64,000 nt of DNA from assembly GCA_900149785.2 (NCBI GenBank), contig FSSI02000023.1, positions 1-64,000 of the forward strand, written 5' to 3'. The DNA is from Sodalinema lacuna_A (lineage in GTDB: Bacteria > Cyanobacteriota > Cyanobacteriia > Cyanobacteriales > Geitlerinemataceae). The notes under the pieces were generated by a model, which ran no database searches, was not told where the DNA came from, and saw nothing but the letters and a program-made list of their open reading frames with translations. The first letter of the stretch is position 1, and every line of letters starts with the position of its first letter. The position numbers were made by a program, and so were the translations under genes. This document shows positions 33,546 to 42,352 of this stretch, in pieces.

Positions 33546-34933
33546 GAGTTGTGTTCCTGGAGTTGAGGTGAGGAAAGTCGTTTGGTTTTCCCGATGTTGC
33601 GTTCAAACCAAAGTCCGGCCAAAATTACGCCAACGCCACAGGCGGCGAAGACGATCGCTTTGGTGACCAGGCCGGTGTTATATTCCAAGGTGCGCGTCAT
33701 AATCCCGACAATGAGCAGGATCATACCGCTCCAAAAGCTGCGACGACTGCCCAGGGCCAGTCCATCTCGGATGGCAGCGATGGAGAGGACGAAAAAGAGA
33801 ATGTTGAACAGTAATGGCCCGAGGACAATGAGGGGGGTTAGGTTTAAATGGACGTAAAGACTTCCCCCCGTCAGAAGTATCATGATGGCGATGACTCCGG
33901 TATTGAGCGATCGCTCCTGAGTGAGACTAAAATTGGCTAAACGACGGCCCAGTTTCAACCAGAGCCAGATGGCTAGGCTCAAACAGATGAGAAAATCGGC
34001 CATCACATGAATCGCCCAGGAAAACCGGAACATCTCTGGAATGGTTGAGATCGAGGCCCAACCGTTGAACGAGAGAAGGTAAAAAATAACCGCCAGCCAC
34101 ATTAAGGCGATATTGCGGGCGATCGCCTGAAATGAGGGTTCAACCAATTTTCGGGGAGATTGGGCGCTATAGGCCCACAGAAGCGCCGCTGGAACCACAA
34201 TCGCCAACTCTAGTTTCCATGTGGCGATCGCCGTCAGGTTCATCAAAAATGACAGGCTAAACAGCAACGCCCCCAAACCAAATGTGACGCGAGAGCGGCT
34301 ACGATGAGCGAGGGGCAAGAACAACACCAAGCTCAACAGGGGCATATGGACGATCGCCAACTGATAGAATGACAGGTCACTGACATTCATCGGGTCGATC
34401 ATCCCCCGTAGGTAGCCAAACCCCACCAAGAGCAACGATAAAATACTCAAGGCCGGCATCGCCAAACTCAAGGCCATCAGCCAGACGGCGAATCCCCAAA
34501 CCAAACAAAGTTGGTACAGTTCGCCCGTCTGGTGAAACATCTGGGAGACGAGAGAAATGTTAGCCCCTAACGTCAATCCTCCCAAAAGAAGTAAAGCCGC
34601 CCCCAGTTTTTTTAGGCCATTTTTAGCGGGCGATCGCCATAAATAAAAGCCAATTGTATTAATCGCCAAAAAGGTCACCATTAATAAGATGACCTTGACC
34701 TCGCGGCTCCAAACCGTCCAGTTCGCCGCGACAAATGTAATCACCCCTAAGCCGAGAAGAATCCCTCCTAGACTAATCAGGATGGTCGTAAACTGACCGC
34801 GAGCCTCAGATTCAATCTCCTCAAACTCATAGCGATCAGCAAGTTTTCCGTATAGTTGGGCATCAATTAAGCCCTCATTCCACCATTGCTCCGACTCTTG
34901 ACGAAGTTGGCGGCGAAATTTCTCCGAAGCCAT
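33542..34933 (-). CDS. DUF2157 multi-pass membrane protein
   Basis: 463 residues. A soluble N-terminal DUF2157 region (WWNEGLIDAQLYGKLADRYEF) is followed by about twelve hydrophobic segments. It resembles other DUF2157 proteins in length and layout. The stop overlaps the start of the GDYXXLXY gene, so the two are translated together. Substrate and role are unknown. Confidence 0.85.
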   Translation of the reverse strand: MASEKFRRQLRQESEQWWNEGLIDAQLYGKLADRYEFEEIESEARGQFTTILISLGGILLGLGVITFVAANWTVWSREVKVILLMVTFLAINTIGFYLWRSPAKNGLKKLGAALLLLGGLTLGANISLVSQMFHQTGELYQLCLVWGFAVWLMALSLAMPALSILSLLLVGFGYLRGMIDPMNVSDLSFYQLAIVHMPLLSLVLFLPLAHRSRSRVTFGLGALLFSLSFLMNLTAIATWKLELAIVVPAALLWAYSAQSPRKLVEPSFQAIARNIALMWLAVIFYLLSFNGWASISTIPEMFRFSWAIHVMADFLICLSLAIWLWLKLGRRLANFSLTQERSLNTGVIAIMILLTGGSLYVHLNLTPLIVLGPLLFNILFFVLSIAAIRDGLALGSRRSFWSGMILLIVGIMTRTLEYNTGLVTKAIVFAACGVGVILAGLWFERNIGKTKRLSSPQLQEHNS

Positions 34934-35076
34934 ATCAGACTGACTCCCGTTATAATCAGGTTTTCCTTAGCTTACGCTCGGATGACCGATATGACCCTCG
35001 GGAATAGACAGTTTCTTAATAGGAAAGAGAACGGAAAACAACTCAAAAACTGTCTCAAGCCGTTCCCAAAACGCCC

Positions 35077-35439
35077 CTAAGAGGGAGATTGCATAAGGGG
35101 ATTTTCGTTTTCATCGACTCGGGGGAGTCCTAAACTATAGTTGCGAACCGGCGCACCGAGGTTATAGCTGAGTTGGCCCTGTTGCAACATCGATCGCACA
35201 AAATGCTCTAAATCCGAGCCAATGCGGCGGATATTGTACTCGTTTAAATCCTGGCCAGCACTGGCGGCCACCAATTCCTCAAACTTGTCATACACCTGTT
35301 GCACCGTCTCATCAGTCCAAACCAGTTCATTGTCGGGATCGATGTCTAGGGTGAGTTTATCAGGGCTGGGGACAATATCTCTCCCTTCAACTTCAGCCGT
35401 AAAAATGCGAATGTGGCGGGTCGTGGATTTGAGCAGCAT
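35077..35439 (-). CDS. ndhM: NAD(P)H dehydrogenase subunit M
   Basis: 120 residues from the ATG at 35439. The sequence MLLKSTTRHIRIFTAEVEG, DIDPDNELVW, RRIGSDLEHFVRSMLQQGQL and YNLGAPVRNYSLGLP is a clear match to cyanobacterial and chloroplast NdhM, a peripheral stromal/cytoplasmic-side subunit of the photosynthetic NDH-1 complex. A frame extension upstream would translate a CTAGAACAACAA tandem repeat (35448-35488) and is rejected. Confidence 0.95.
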   Translation of the reverse strand: MLLKSTTRHIRIFTAEVEGRDIVPSPDKLTLDIDPDNELVWTDETVQQVYDKFEELVAASAGQDLNEYNIRRIGSDLEHFVRSMLQQGQLSYNLGAPVRNYSLGLPRVDENENPLMQSPS

Positions 35440-35447
35440 AGGTGAGA

Positions 35448-35488
35448 TGGACGTAGAACAACAACTAGAACAACAACTAGAACAACCC
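35448..35488. repeat. 12-bp tandem repeat upstream of ndhM
   Basis: Three units of TAGAACAACAAC lie just before the ndhM start codon, in the place where the 5' leader should be. Confidence 0.8.
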
Positions 35489-35667
35489 ACTGAATCGGTA
35501 AACCGACTGTAACCACCATCTAGCGGCGGGTTAACTCGCGGATTGTACCGATATTGTAACGGTCTGTTGCCGGTGCAGACAATGTTTCTACCGTCTAGGG
35601 GAGAAGATGCGGCGAGACTCCTGCTAGGATTGAGGGCAGTAGTTGGTCATAGTTCAAAGAAAACGAC

Positions 35668-36564
35668 GTGAAAGACCCGTTTGTGCGATCGCCTCGTCTG
35701 GTCGATCCAGCAGACAACATTGTTCAGCAGGCCCGCCAAGGAAGTATTGCCGCCATCGTTCAGGTGTTAAATGATAACCTGACTGATCTCGGTGTGCGGA
35801 CTCGGGCCGTCTTTGCTGACGGTTGGCTGCAACTTCTGTGTGAGTCTCCCCAGGCGGACGGCCTGAACATCGAAGAAGTGGTTGAGCGGATTCAAAATAT
35901 CCTCGAAAGTATTTCACCGCGCAACATTCGCCGTGTGAATATCAACTGTCGGGTTGCACGAGAAGACCAACTCCTTTGGCTTGATGAAATCCGTCGCGAT
36001 CCTGAAAATCAACTGTTATGGTCCGAACCGATCTCGATTCGACGGCCCAATCTCGTCAAACGACTCCTAACTCGGTTGCGCACCCCCAGCAGTCCCCGTA
36101 AGGTGGCCCTCCCTCGGCGGCTGCAACCGTCACAGCCTCGCAACCCCGATCGCGATCGCCAAACCTTGATTGGGGCGGTTATCGTTGTGATTGTATTGCT
36201 CCTCGGCGGCTTTTGGGCCTACCGAACCTGGATCGTATCCCTCCCCTCAGATTCAACAGATATCCCCCCGCAAGAGCCGGAAACGCCCCAAACCGAACCT
36301 TCCCCACCTCCCGCCACTCAGAGCGATCCCTTTGCTCAAGCCGTCACTCTGGCAGAACAGGCTTCTTTTGCTGGACAAACGGCTCAAAGCCGCGCTGAAT
36401 GGCTCGATTTAGCTGCCAAATGGCAACGGGCCGCTGATCTCATGGCTGAGGTTCCCCCCGATGATTCGCGCTACCAAACGGCTCGCGATCGCACCCAACT
36501 CTATCGCCAAAATAGCCAAGTGGCTCAACAACGCGCTGAACAAGTTGATCAAGCCACAGATTAG
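35668..36564 (+). CDS. Cyanobacterial single-pass membrane protein of unknown function
   Basis: 298 residues from a GTG at 35668 (KDPFVRSPRLVDPADNIVQQ). The N-terminal domain (about 1-110, GDGLNIEEVVERIQNILESI-like) looks like a small alpha/beta fold. A basic linker, one membrane helix (TLIGAVIVVIVLLLGGFWAY, about 172-191), a Pro-rich segment and a C-terminal helical domain (about 228-298, LAEQASFAGQTAQSRAEW) follow. Such proteins are common in cyanobacteria. The C-terminal helical repeat style recalls the large protein at 40313-42316. Confidence 0.65.
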   Translation: MKDPFVRSPRLVDPADNIVQQARQGSIAAIVQVLNDNLTDLGVRTRAVFADGWLQLLCESPQADGLNIEEVVERIQNILESISPRNIRRVNINCRVAREDQLLWLDEIRRDPENQLLWSEPISIRRPNLVKRLLTRLRTPSSPRKVALPRRLQPSQPRNPDRDRQTLIGAVIVVIVLLLGGFWAYRTWIVSLPSDSTDIPPQEPETPQTEPSPPPATQSDPFAQAVTLAEQASFAGQTAQSRAEWLDLAAKWQRAADLMAEVPPDDSRYQTARDRTQLYRQNSQVAQQRAEQVDQATD

Positions 36565-36571
36565 CTGTTCT

Positions 36572-37672
36572 TTAACTCGGCGGATCACTATTGTCGCCGT
36601 TCTCCCCGTCTTCTGAATCTGTCTCGGGAGTCTCTACCTCGGGAGTCTCGGTTTCAGGAGTCTCGGTTTCAGGAGTTTCCGTTTCAGGAGTCTCAGTCTC
36701 GGGAGTTTCCGTTTCAGGAGTCTCNTCGGTTTCAGGAGTCTCGGTTTCAGGAGTTTCCGTTTCAGGAGTCTCAGTCTCGGGAGTTTCCGTTTCAGGAGTC
36801 TCAGTCTCGGGAGTTTCCGTTTCAGGAGTCTCAGTCTCGGGAGTTTCCGTTTCAGGAGTCTCGGTTTCAGGAGTTTCCGTTTCAGGAGTCTCAGTCTCGG
36901 GAGTTTCCGTTTCAGGAGTCTCAGTCTCAGGTTCATCAACCTGTGGCGGCGCGGGTAGCGGTTGTGCTTGCCAATCCTCGGGAGAACGATTGACAGCATT
37001 TTCAATATTGAGAGGTAAGAGGAAAACAGAAACCTCTCCCGTCTCACTTGTCTCACTTGTCTCAGCCGTATTGTTGCCATCATTCGCCTCAGAATCCGGC
37101 TCAGAATCCGGCTCAGGGACAACTTCCGAGTCAATTTCTTGGCCCTCATCCCCAGCACGAATCAAGCCATAGACAAAACTGCCCGTAAAATCGCGATCGC
37201 CCACCCATAACTCCTGAACCTCGCCATTGTCCAACTCAATCCGCAAACGAGCGCGGGGAGTCTCCAACCCATACTCCGCCAAATTAGCCTCACTCGTGAC
37301 AATCGGGCGATCGCTGCGAGCATTATCTAAGACCATCAACAGAAACGACACATAAGCATCATTAGCCGGATACTCTTGAGCCTCCGCCTCACCCTCGTGC
37401 AAAATGACCGCTTGCCAATCCGTTGTGGTAAAACTCGTTTCATCCTCCGAGGGAATCTGCAACGGCTCCTCAAGCCGCGTCAACTCTAGGGTATAGTCTT
37501 CACGGCGGAGGGTCATTTGACGAATCGCCTCAACCTCAAACTTAAACGCCTGTTGCTCTTGCTGACGTTGACGTTCCAACTCCGGGGCGATCGCTCCTTC
37601 ATACAACAGCACCCCACCACCAAAAATGATCGCCAACAGCAACAACACCTGAGTTGATCGCTTCAATTTCAT
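36572..37672 (-). CDS. DUF4340 protein with long PETET repeat tail
   Basis: 366 residues from the ATG at 37672, preceded by AAGGAG. One membrane or signal segment (VLLLLAIIFGGGVLLYEG) is followed by a DUF4340 region (about 40-190: SFTTTDWQAVILHEG, LETPRARLRIELDNGEVQELWVG). The rest is an acidic tail of about 20 units of ETETP. DUF4340 proteins are extracytoplasmic. The tail is read from a 15-bp repeat (36632-36930) that contains an N at 36725, with three extra bases there, so the true number of units is unknown and the frame in the tail is only provisional. Confidence 0.8.
   Translation of the reverse strand: MKLKRSTQVLLLLAIIFGGGVLLYEGAIAPELERQRQQEQQAFKFEVEAIRQMTLRREDYTLELTRLEEPLQIPSEDETSFTTTDWQAVILHEGEAEAQEYPANDAYVSFLLMVLDNARSDRPIVTSEANLAEYGLETPRARLRIELDNGEVQELWVGDRDFTGSFVYGLIRAGDEGQEIDSEVVPEPDSEPDSEANDGNNTAETSETSETGEVSVFLLPLNIENAVNRSPEDWQAQPLPAPPQVDEPETETPETETPETETPETETPETETPETETPETETPETETPETETPETETPETETPETETPETETPETXETPETETPETETPETETPETETPETETPEVETPETDSEDGENGDNSDPPS
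36632..36930 (-). repeat. 15-bp coding tandem repeat, about 20 units, interrupted by N
   Basis: Units alternate between GAGTCTCGGTTTCAG, GAGTTTCCGTTTCAG and GAGTCTCAGTCTCGG on the plus strand. The N at 36725 sits in an 18-bp unit, which looks like a gap joined across a collapsed repeat. Confidence 0.9.
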
Positions 37673-37838
37673 CGCTTTCTCCTTAACACGTCTTAATCCC
37701 AACCCTGAAGCCGATAGAATAACAACAGCCCTCATCTCTGGCGTTTGGCTCTAGGTTGAAGCTACAAACCCAGGCCAGATCCAGTCGGGCAGCGTTCCCA
37801 ATCGCATAACACATAACATCTACATTTCATCGACATTT

Positions 37839-38819
37839 ATGGATATCCAGAACGGCTTTGTTGGCACCGTCGGCAACACTCCCCTCATTCGTCTCAATAG
37901 CTTCAGTGATGAAACAGGGTGCGAAATCCTCGGAAAAGCCGAATTTCTCAATCCCGGAGGATCAGTCAAAGACCGAGCCGCCCTCTATATTATCGAAGAT
38001 GCCGAAGCTCAGGGCCATCTGCGCCCAGGGGGAACCGTGGTTGAAGGCACAGCGGGAAATACGGGCATCGGTCTGACTCATATTTGTAACGCCAAAGGCT
38101 ATAAATGCCTCATTATCATCCCAGAAACCCAGTCCCAAGAAAAAATGGACGCCCTGCGAACCCTAGGCGCAGAAGTTCGCCCAGTTCCAGCGGTTCCCTA
38201 CCGTGACCCCAATAACTACGTTAAGATCTCAGGTCGTCTGGCGGCGGAAATGGACAATGCCATCTGGGCCAATCAGTTCGACAACATTGCTAACCGTCGC
38301 GCTCATTATGAAACCACAGCCCCCGAAATTTGGGCGCAAACCGAGGGGAAAATTGATGCTTGGGTCTCCGCTACGGGAACCGGTGGCACCTATGCCGGAG
38401 CCGCTATGTTTTTCAAAGAGAAGAATCCCCAGGTCAAATGTGTCGTCGCCGATCCCATGGGAAGTGGTTTATATAGCTACGTCAAAACCGGCGAGATCAA
38501 TAGCAGCGGTAATTCTATTACTGAAGGGATTGGCAATAGTCGGATCACGGCCAATATGGAGGGTGCGCCTATTGATGATGCGATTCAGATCGATGATACG
38601 GAAGCGGTGCGAGTGGTCTATCAGCTATTACGCAAAGATGGCCTGTTTATGGGAGGTTCCGTCGGCATTAACGTGGGTGCGGCTGTGGCCTTAGCCAAGG
38701 AACTCGGCCCCGGCCATACTATTGTCACGGTGTTATGTGATAGTGGCTCTCGCTATCAATCTCGGCTCTATAACTCTGACTGGTTAGCGGCCAAAGGTCT
38801 TTCTGTACCAAGCTTATAG
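37839..38819 (+). CDS. cysK: Cysteine synthase A
   Basis: 326 residues from the ATG at 37839. It is a fold type II PLP enzyme: LNPGGSVKDRAA with the PLP lysine, the Asn loop EGTAGNTGIG, SATGTGGTYAGAA for phosphate binding, and CDSGSRYQSRLY at the C-terminus. It makes cysteine from O-acetylserine and sulfide, linking with metX/metY in sulfur assimilation. Close to Synechocystis-type cysteine synthases. Confidence 0.94.
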   Translation: MDIQNGFVGTVGNTPLIRLNSFSDETGCEILGKAEFLNPGGSVKDRAALYIIEDAEAQGHLRPGGTVVEGTAGNTGIGLTHICNAKGYKCLIIIPETQSQEKMDALRTLGAEVRPVPAVPYRDPNNYVKISGRLAAEMDNAIWANQFDNIANRRAHYETTAPEIWAQTEGKIDAWVSATGTGGTYAGAAMFFKEKNPQVKCVVADPMGSGLYSYVKTGEINSSGNSITEGIGNSRITANMEGAPIDDAIQIDDTEAVRVVYQLLRKDGLFMGGSVGINVGAAVALAKELGPGHTIVTVLCDSGSRYQSRLYNSDWLAAKGLSVPSL

Positions 38820-38919
38820 CCACGGGGAGTCCAGACGCTGGTTACCCTTGTTGTCTTGAGGGGTTGGCCGCTCTGTTGGTGCTGCGATCGCAACAACCAA
38901 CAGAGAGATCAGTCTTGAA

Positions 38920-39147
38920 TTATCCTGCGCCGGGATCTCCAGCACAAGGATCGCTCTCATTGGATTTGCCAGCACAGGGGTCTCCAGCACAGGGGTCTTC
39001 GGATTTACCCGCACAGGGGTCTCCGGCACAAGGATCACTCACTCCAGCCGGTGCATTTTGTCCAGCACAGGGGTTGGCGCATCCAAAGGCTAAACCTAAC
39101 CCGAGAATTGAGGCGATGGACATATTGGCTAAATAGCGGACTTTCAT
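38920..39147 (-). CDS. Small cysteine-rich lipoprotein with DPCAG repeats
   Basis: 75 residues from the ATG at 39147, with AGGAGA eight bases upstream. A signal peptide ends in a lipobox (GLGLAFGC). The mature part consists almost entirely of repeats of NPCAG/DPCAG (six or so), spaced by K, S, E and Q. One Cys per repeat next to Asp/Asn suggests metal or thiol chemistry at the outer face of the membrane, but no function is established. The repeats differ by codon use, so they are partly maintained at protein level. Confidence 0.72.
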   Translation of the reverse strand: MKVRYLANMSIASILGLGLAFGCANPCAGQNAPAGVSDPCAGDPCAGKSEDPCAGDPCAGKSNESDPCAGDPGAG

Positions 39148-39435
39148 AGAGATATCTCCTAGAAGGGGTCATCAGGGTTGACGTGTTATGGCAGTTACGC
39201 TCGCGATCGCAATTCGGTTTTGTGGTGTTACGAGTCGCGAGTATCTCGGTCAGTTGGCTGGGTTCCCTTCAAAATCCTCATCAAAACTTTAACCGGTCAA
39301 TATCTTGGGGGGGATGGCTCTCGATATACTTGGATTAGGGAAACTCTATTTTTTTGGAAGATGATCGAGAACTCATCGGGAACTTAAGCATTTCCCCTCC
39401 AGTTCTACGAGTCTTCCAACCACAGGACTTGTCTC

Positions 39436-40191
39436 ATGTCAACCCCACCCCGACAAATCGTAATTGGCGATGTCCATGGTCATTACGATACTCTAGTCCG
39501 ACTGTTGGACAGCCTCGACTTAAAAGACGGCGATCGCGTGGATTTTTTAGGTGATCTCATCGATCGCGGTCCGGCCAGTTATCAAGTCGTGGACTTAATC
39601 ATGTCTCATCCGTCCTATTACGCGATTCGAGGCAACCATGAAGAAATGATGTTGTCGGCCCTCGTCTATGGCCAACATGACGATCGCTATTTTGATTTTT
39701 GGCTCAGCGGTGGTGGCGACCTCACCCTAGAAAGCTATCCCAATTCTGGGGTGATGTATGAACACCTCGACTGGCTCGAATCCCTACCCGCCTACCGCGA
39801 TCGCGGGGATGTTTGGCTCGTTCACGCCGGTGTCAACCCCCATCTGCCCATCTCCCAACAGTCGAGTCAAGAATTTTGCTGGATTCGCGATGTCTTCCAT
39901 CGTCAAACACAACCCTATTTTCCCGACAAATTAATTATTATTGGACATACCATTACCTTTACCTTTCCGGGAGTCAAATCGGGACAACTGGTTCGTGGCT
40001 GTGGTTGGCTCGGGATTGATACCGGAGTCTATACCCTTGAAAGCGGCTGGCTGAGCGCCGTTGACGTTACTCAGCAACAGGTCTATCAGGCCAATGTTTG
40101 GCAAGAAAGCCTGCGATCGCTCCCCTGGGATGAGGCAACTGTCAGCATTGACCCCAACAAAGTTCGTCGTCGCCGCTTTGCCCTGAAATGA
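39436..40191 (+). CDS. Calcineurin-like metallophosphatase (PrpA/ApaH type)
   Basis: 251 residues from the ATG at 39436. Metal-binding motifs: GDVHGHYDTL, GDLIDRGP, RGNHEEM, and the histidines in VHAGV and IIGHT. This is the bacterial serine/threonine protein phosphatase or diadenosine tetraphosphatase-like group. Substrate cannot be assigned. The 288 bp upstream (39148-39435) shows no gene. Confidence 0.9.
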   Translation: MSTPPRQIVIGDVHGHYDTLVRLLDSLDLKDGDRVDFLGDLIDRGPASYQVVDLIMSHPSYYAIRGNHEEMMLSALVYGQHDDRYFDFWLSGGGDLTLESYPNSGVMYEHLDWLESLPAYRDRGDVWLVHAGVNPHLPISQQSSQEFCWIRDVFHRQTQPYFPDKLIIIGHTITFTFPGVKSGQLVRGCGWLGIDTGVYTLESGWLSAVDVTQQQVYQANVWQESLRSLPWDEATVSIDPNKVRRRRFALK

Positions 40192-40312
40192 TCCCCAACT
40201 GCTCCTGAGGCCGATCCTCAGCAAAAGACAATGCTAGGATAACCTCTGTGACGACTGTCTATACTGATCGCCACGTGTGATCTCAGCCGTTCAACGTACA
40301 GGGGTTTTGGTG

Positions 40313-42316
40313 ATGAGGAAAAAAACAAACCTATCGTTCGAGCGATCGCAGCGGGAATCTCACTCCCCAACTCAGGTGATCGAACGGAACCAGCAGCAAC
40401 CAGACCGACAACGCCAGATGACCCCACAACGCCAGCGAAATTGGACATCCTGGCTTCCGGGCTGGCAATTCTGGACCCTCGTGTTTGGTGTCGGAACCGT
40501 CGGGACCGCCATTACCGCCGCCGCCTTGCTACTGACCTTACCGACGGTTCCCAATTGTCCCCGCATCTTCTGGCCCACCGCCTCAGCCTCGATGCGCCTC
40601 TATTGTGGACAATTGGCCGCCGAGAAACAAACCGTTGACGATATCCTCGAAGCGATCGACCTGGTGAGTGAACTGCCCGAGGATCATGGCCTACGCCCTA
40701 GAATTAACCAGCAAATTGAACTGTGGACTCAAGATCTCCTCGATTTAGCCGAAACCTCCTTCCATGACGGTCAGTTCTTAGAGGCGATCGACATTGCGCG
40801 ACGGATTCCCACCCAGGAACTCTCTCCAAGCGCTCAAGCCACGATTGAACCGGTCATTGAACAGCGTATCGAGGCCTGGAAAGCCATTTGGACCGAAGCC
40901 GAAGATCTCTACGCTGACATTGAAGATCACCTCAAAAACCGCCGTTGGAACTTGGCTTTTGCCGCCGCCACACGCCTGCGTGCTGTGGAAAATCAACATT
41001 GGCGTGTCACCAAATATGAGGAAATTACCCAGCGGGTGCAACAGGCTCGTAATGATGTCAACCAACTGGCCCAGGCGCGGAACCTCGCCAACCAACGCAC
41101 GCTCGATAGTTTCCTCGAAGCCATCAATCTTGCCGAACAGATTGGTTTAGATTCCTTTGCCTATGCCAGCGCTCAAGAGGCGTTGCAGGAGTTTGGCCGG
41201 GCGATGTTGGATTTAGCCGATGCGGAACTGGCGGCCCAAAACCTCACGGAAGCCATTGGTATCGCCCGGCGGGTTCCTGCTAGCACCCAGTTAAAAGAGG
41301 AAGCCGATGATTTTGTGATTTTAGCCCGAGGTGAATTTCTGGCCTGGCAGCCGAGCGTCAGAAGTTTAGAAAATGCCATCACTCAGGCTCAACGGATTCC
41401 TCTGGAGAGTCCGTTGCACGATCGCGCCCAAACTCGGATTAGACAATGGCAAACGGCCATCGATCAGGTGGCAGTTCTCGAACGCGCCCGCAATACCGCT
41501 CGTACGGGCAGTATTGCCGATTTGACAACGGCCATTTCTCAGGCAGAACTGATCTCGGATACGACCTCTCTCTATGATGAGGCCCAGCAAGAGATTGACC
41601 GTTGGCGCAATCAGTTACAAACCAATCAGGATCGTCCCATTTTGCAGCGGGCCGAAGCCTTGGCCCGTCAGGGAAATTATCAACAGGCGATCGCTCAAGC
41701 CCAGCGGATTAGTCCTTCACGGGCGCTGTATACTGAGGCCCAAGATCAGGTCAACCGTTGGCAACGGACGATTAGTGAACAACGCGATCGCCCCCTACTT
41801 TCTCAGGCTGAACGTCAGGCGAATGCCGGGAACCTCGATGATGCCATCGCCACGGCCCGGCGCATCCCCTCCGATAGTGCCTTGGCCGGAGACGCACAAA
41901 CGGCGATCGCCCGTTGGAATAGCGCTCAGCGCGATCGCGATCTCCTCGATCAAGCCTATCGTCTCGCCAATGGCGGTTCGGCGGAATCCCTCGAATCAGC
42001 CATTCGCACCGCTAACGGCATTACCCGCTATGGCGGCCAGCGGGCCGATGCCGATCGCCTCATCCGTAATCTCGGTTGGGAACTCCTGGAGTTAGCGGAG
42101 TCCCAGGCTTGGCGGAGTTTGGAGGGGGCGATCGCGATCGCGGAGCGCATCCCCAGTTACACCGAAGCCCACGCTGAGGCCCAACGGCTCATCCGCGATT
42201 GGGATGCCCAGTTGAATCCCCCTCCCCCGCCAGAACCGGATTTGCAACGTAAGTTTGATGAGGGAATCCCCATTGACTGGGATGGCTCGGTGATTGATAA
42301 TTCCCTAGATGAGTAG
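40313..42316 (+). CDS. Large single-pass protein with helical repeats
   Basis: 667 residues from the ATG at 40313 (MRKKTNLSFERSQRESHS); a GTG at 40277 would add 12 residues. A basic N-terminus, one membrane helix (about 60-85, FWTLVFGVGTVGTAITAAALL), then from about residue 110 on about twelve degenerate helical units of ~45 residues. Each starts with an LxxAxxLAxxG-like helix followed by IAxARRIPxxSxLxxEAQxxIxxW. The units are TPR-like and should act as a protein-protein scaffold in the periplasm. It ends in a Pro-rich motif (PPPPPEPDL). Family known in cyanobacteria, role unknown. Confidence 0.75.
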   Translation: MRKKTNLSFERSQRESHSPTQVIERNQQQPDRQRQMTPQRQRNWTSWLPGWQFWTLVFGVGTVGTAITAAALLLTLPTVPNCPRIFWPTASASMRLYCGQLAAEKQTVDDILEAIDLVSELPEDHGLRPRINQQIELWTQDLLDLAETSFHDGQFLEAIDIARRIPTQELSPSAQATIEPVIEQRIEAWKAIWTEAEDLYADIEDHLKNRRWNLAFAAATRLRAVENQHWRVTKYEEITQRVQQARNDVNQLAQARNLANQRTLDSFLEAINLAEQIGLDSFAYASAQEALQEFGRAMLDLADAELAAQNLTEAIGIARRVPASTQLKEEADDFVILARGEFLAWQPSVRSLENAITQAQRIPLESPLHDRAQTRIRQWQTAIDQVAVLERARNTARTGSIADLTTAISQAELISDTTSLYDEAQQEIDRWRNQLQTNQDRPILQRAEALARQGNYQQAIAQAQRISPSRALYTEAQDQVNRWQRTISEQRDRPLLSQAERQANAGNLDDAIATARRIPSDSALAGDAQTAIARWNSAQRDRDLLDQAYRLANGGSAESLESAIRTANGITRYGGQRADADRLIRNLGWELLELAESQAWRSLEGAIAIAERIPSYTEAHAEAQRLIRDWDAQLNPPPPPEPDLQRKFDEGIPIDWDGSVIDNSLDE

Positions 42317-42352
42317 GTGTTTCTAGTAGGCGTTTCTAGTAGGCGTTTCTAG
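42314..42352. repeat. 13-bp tandem repeat, three units, between convergent genes
   Basis: TAGGTGTTTCTAG is followed by two copies of TAGGCGTTTCTAG. The first TAG is the stop of the repeat-protein gene, and the last unit overlaps the stop of the convergent glucosidase gene. Confidence 0.85.

Noticed and set aside
36591..37172. Plus-strand open frame with SVSGVSVSG repeats
   Set aside because: It is the complement of the DUF4340 PETET repeat. Repeats of this length stay open in several frames. The minus strand has the AAGGAG site, membrane segment and DUF4340 domain.
38864..39136. Plus-strand frame antisense to the DPCAG lipoprotein
   Set aside because: No start signal and no family. The minus strand has a ribosome-binding site, signal peptide and lipobox.
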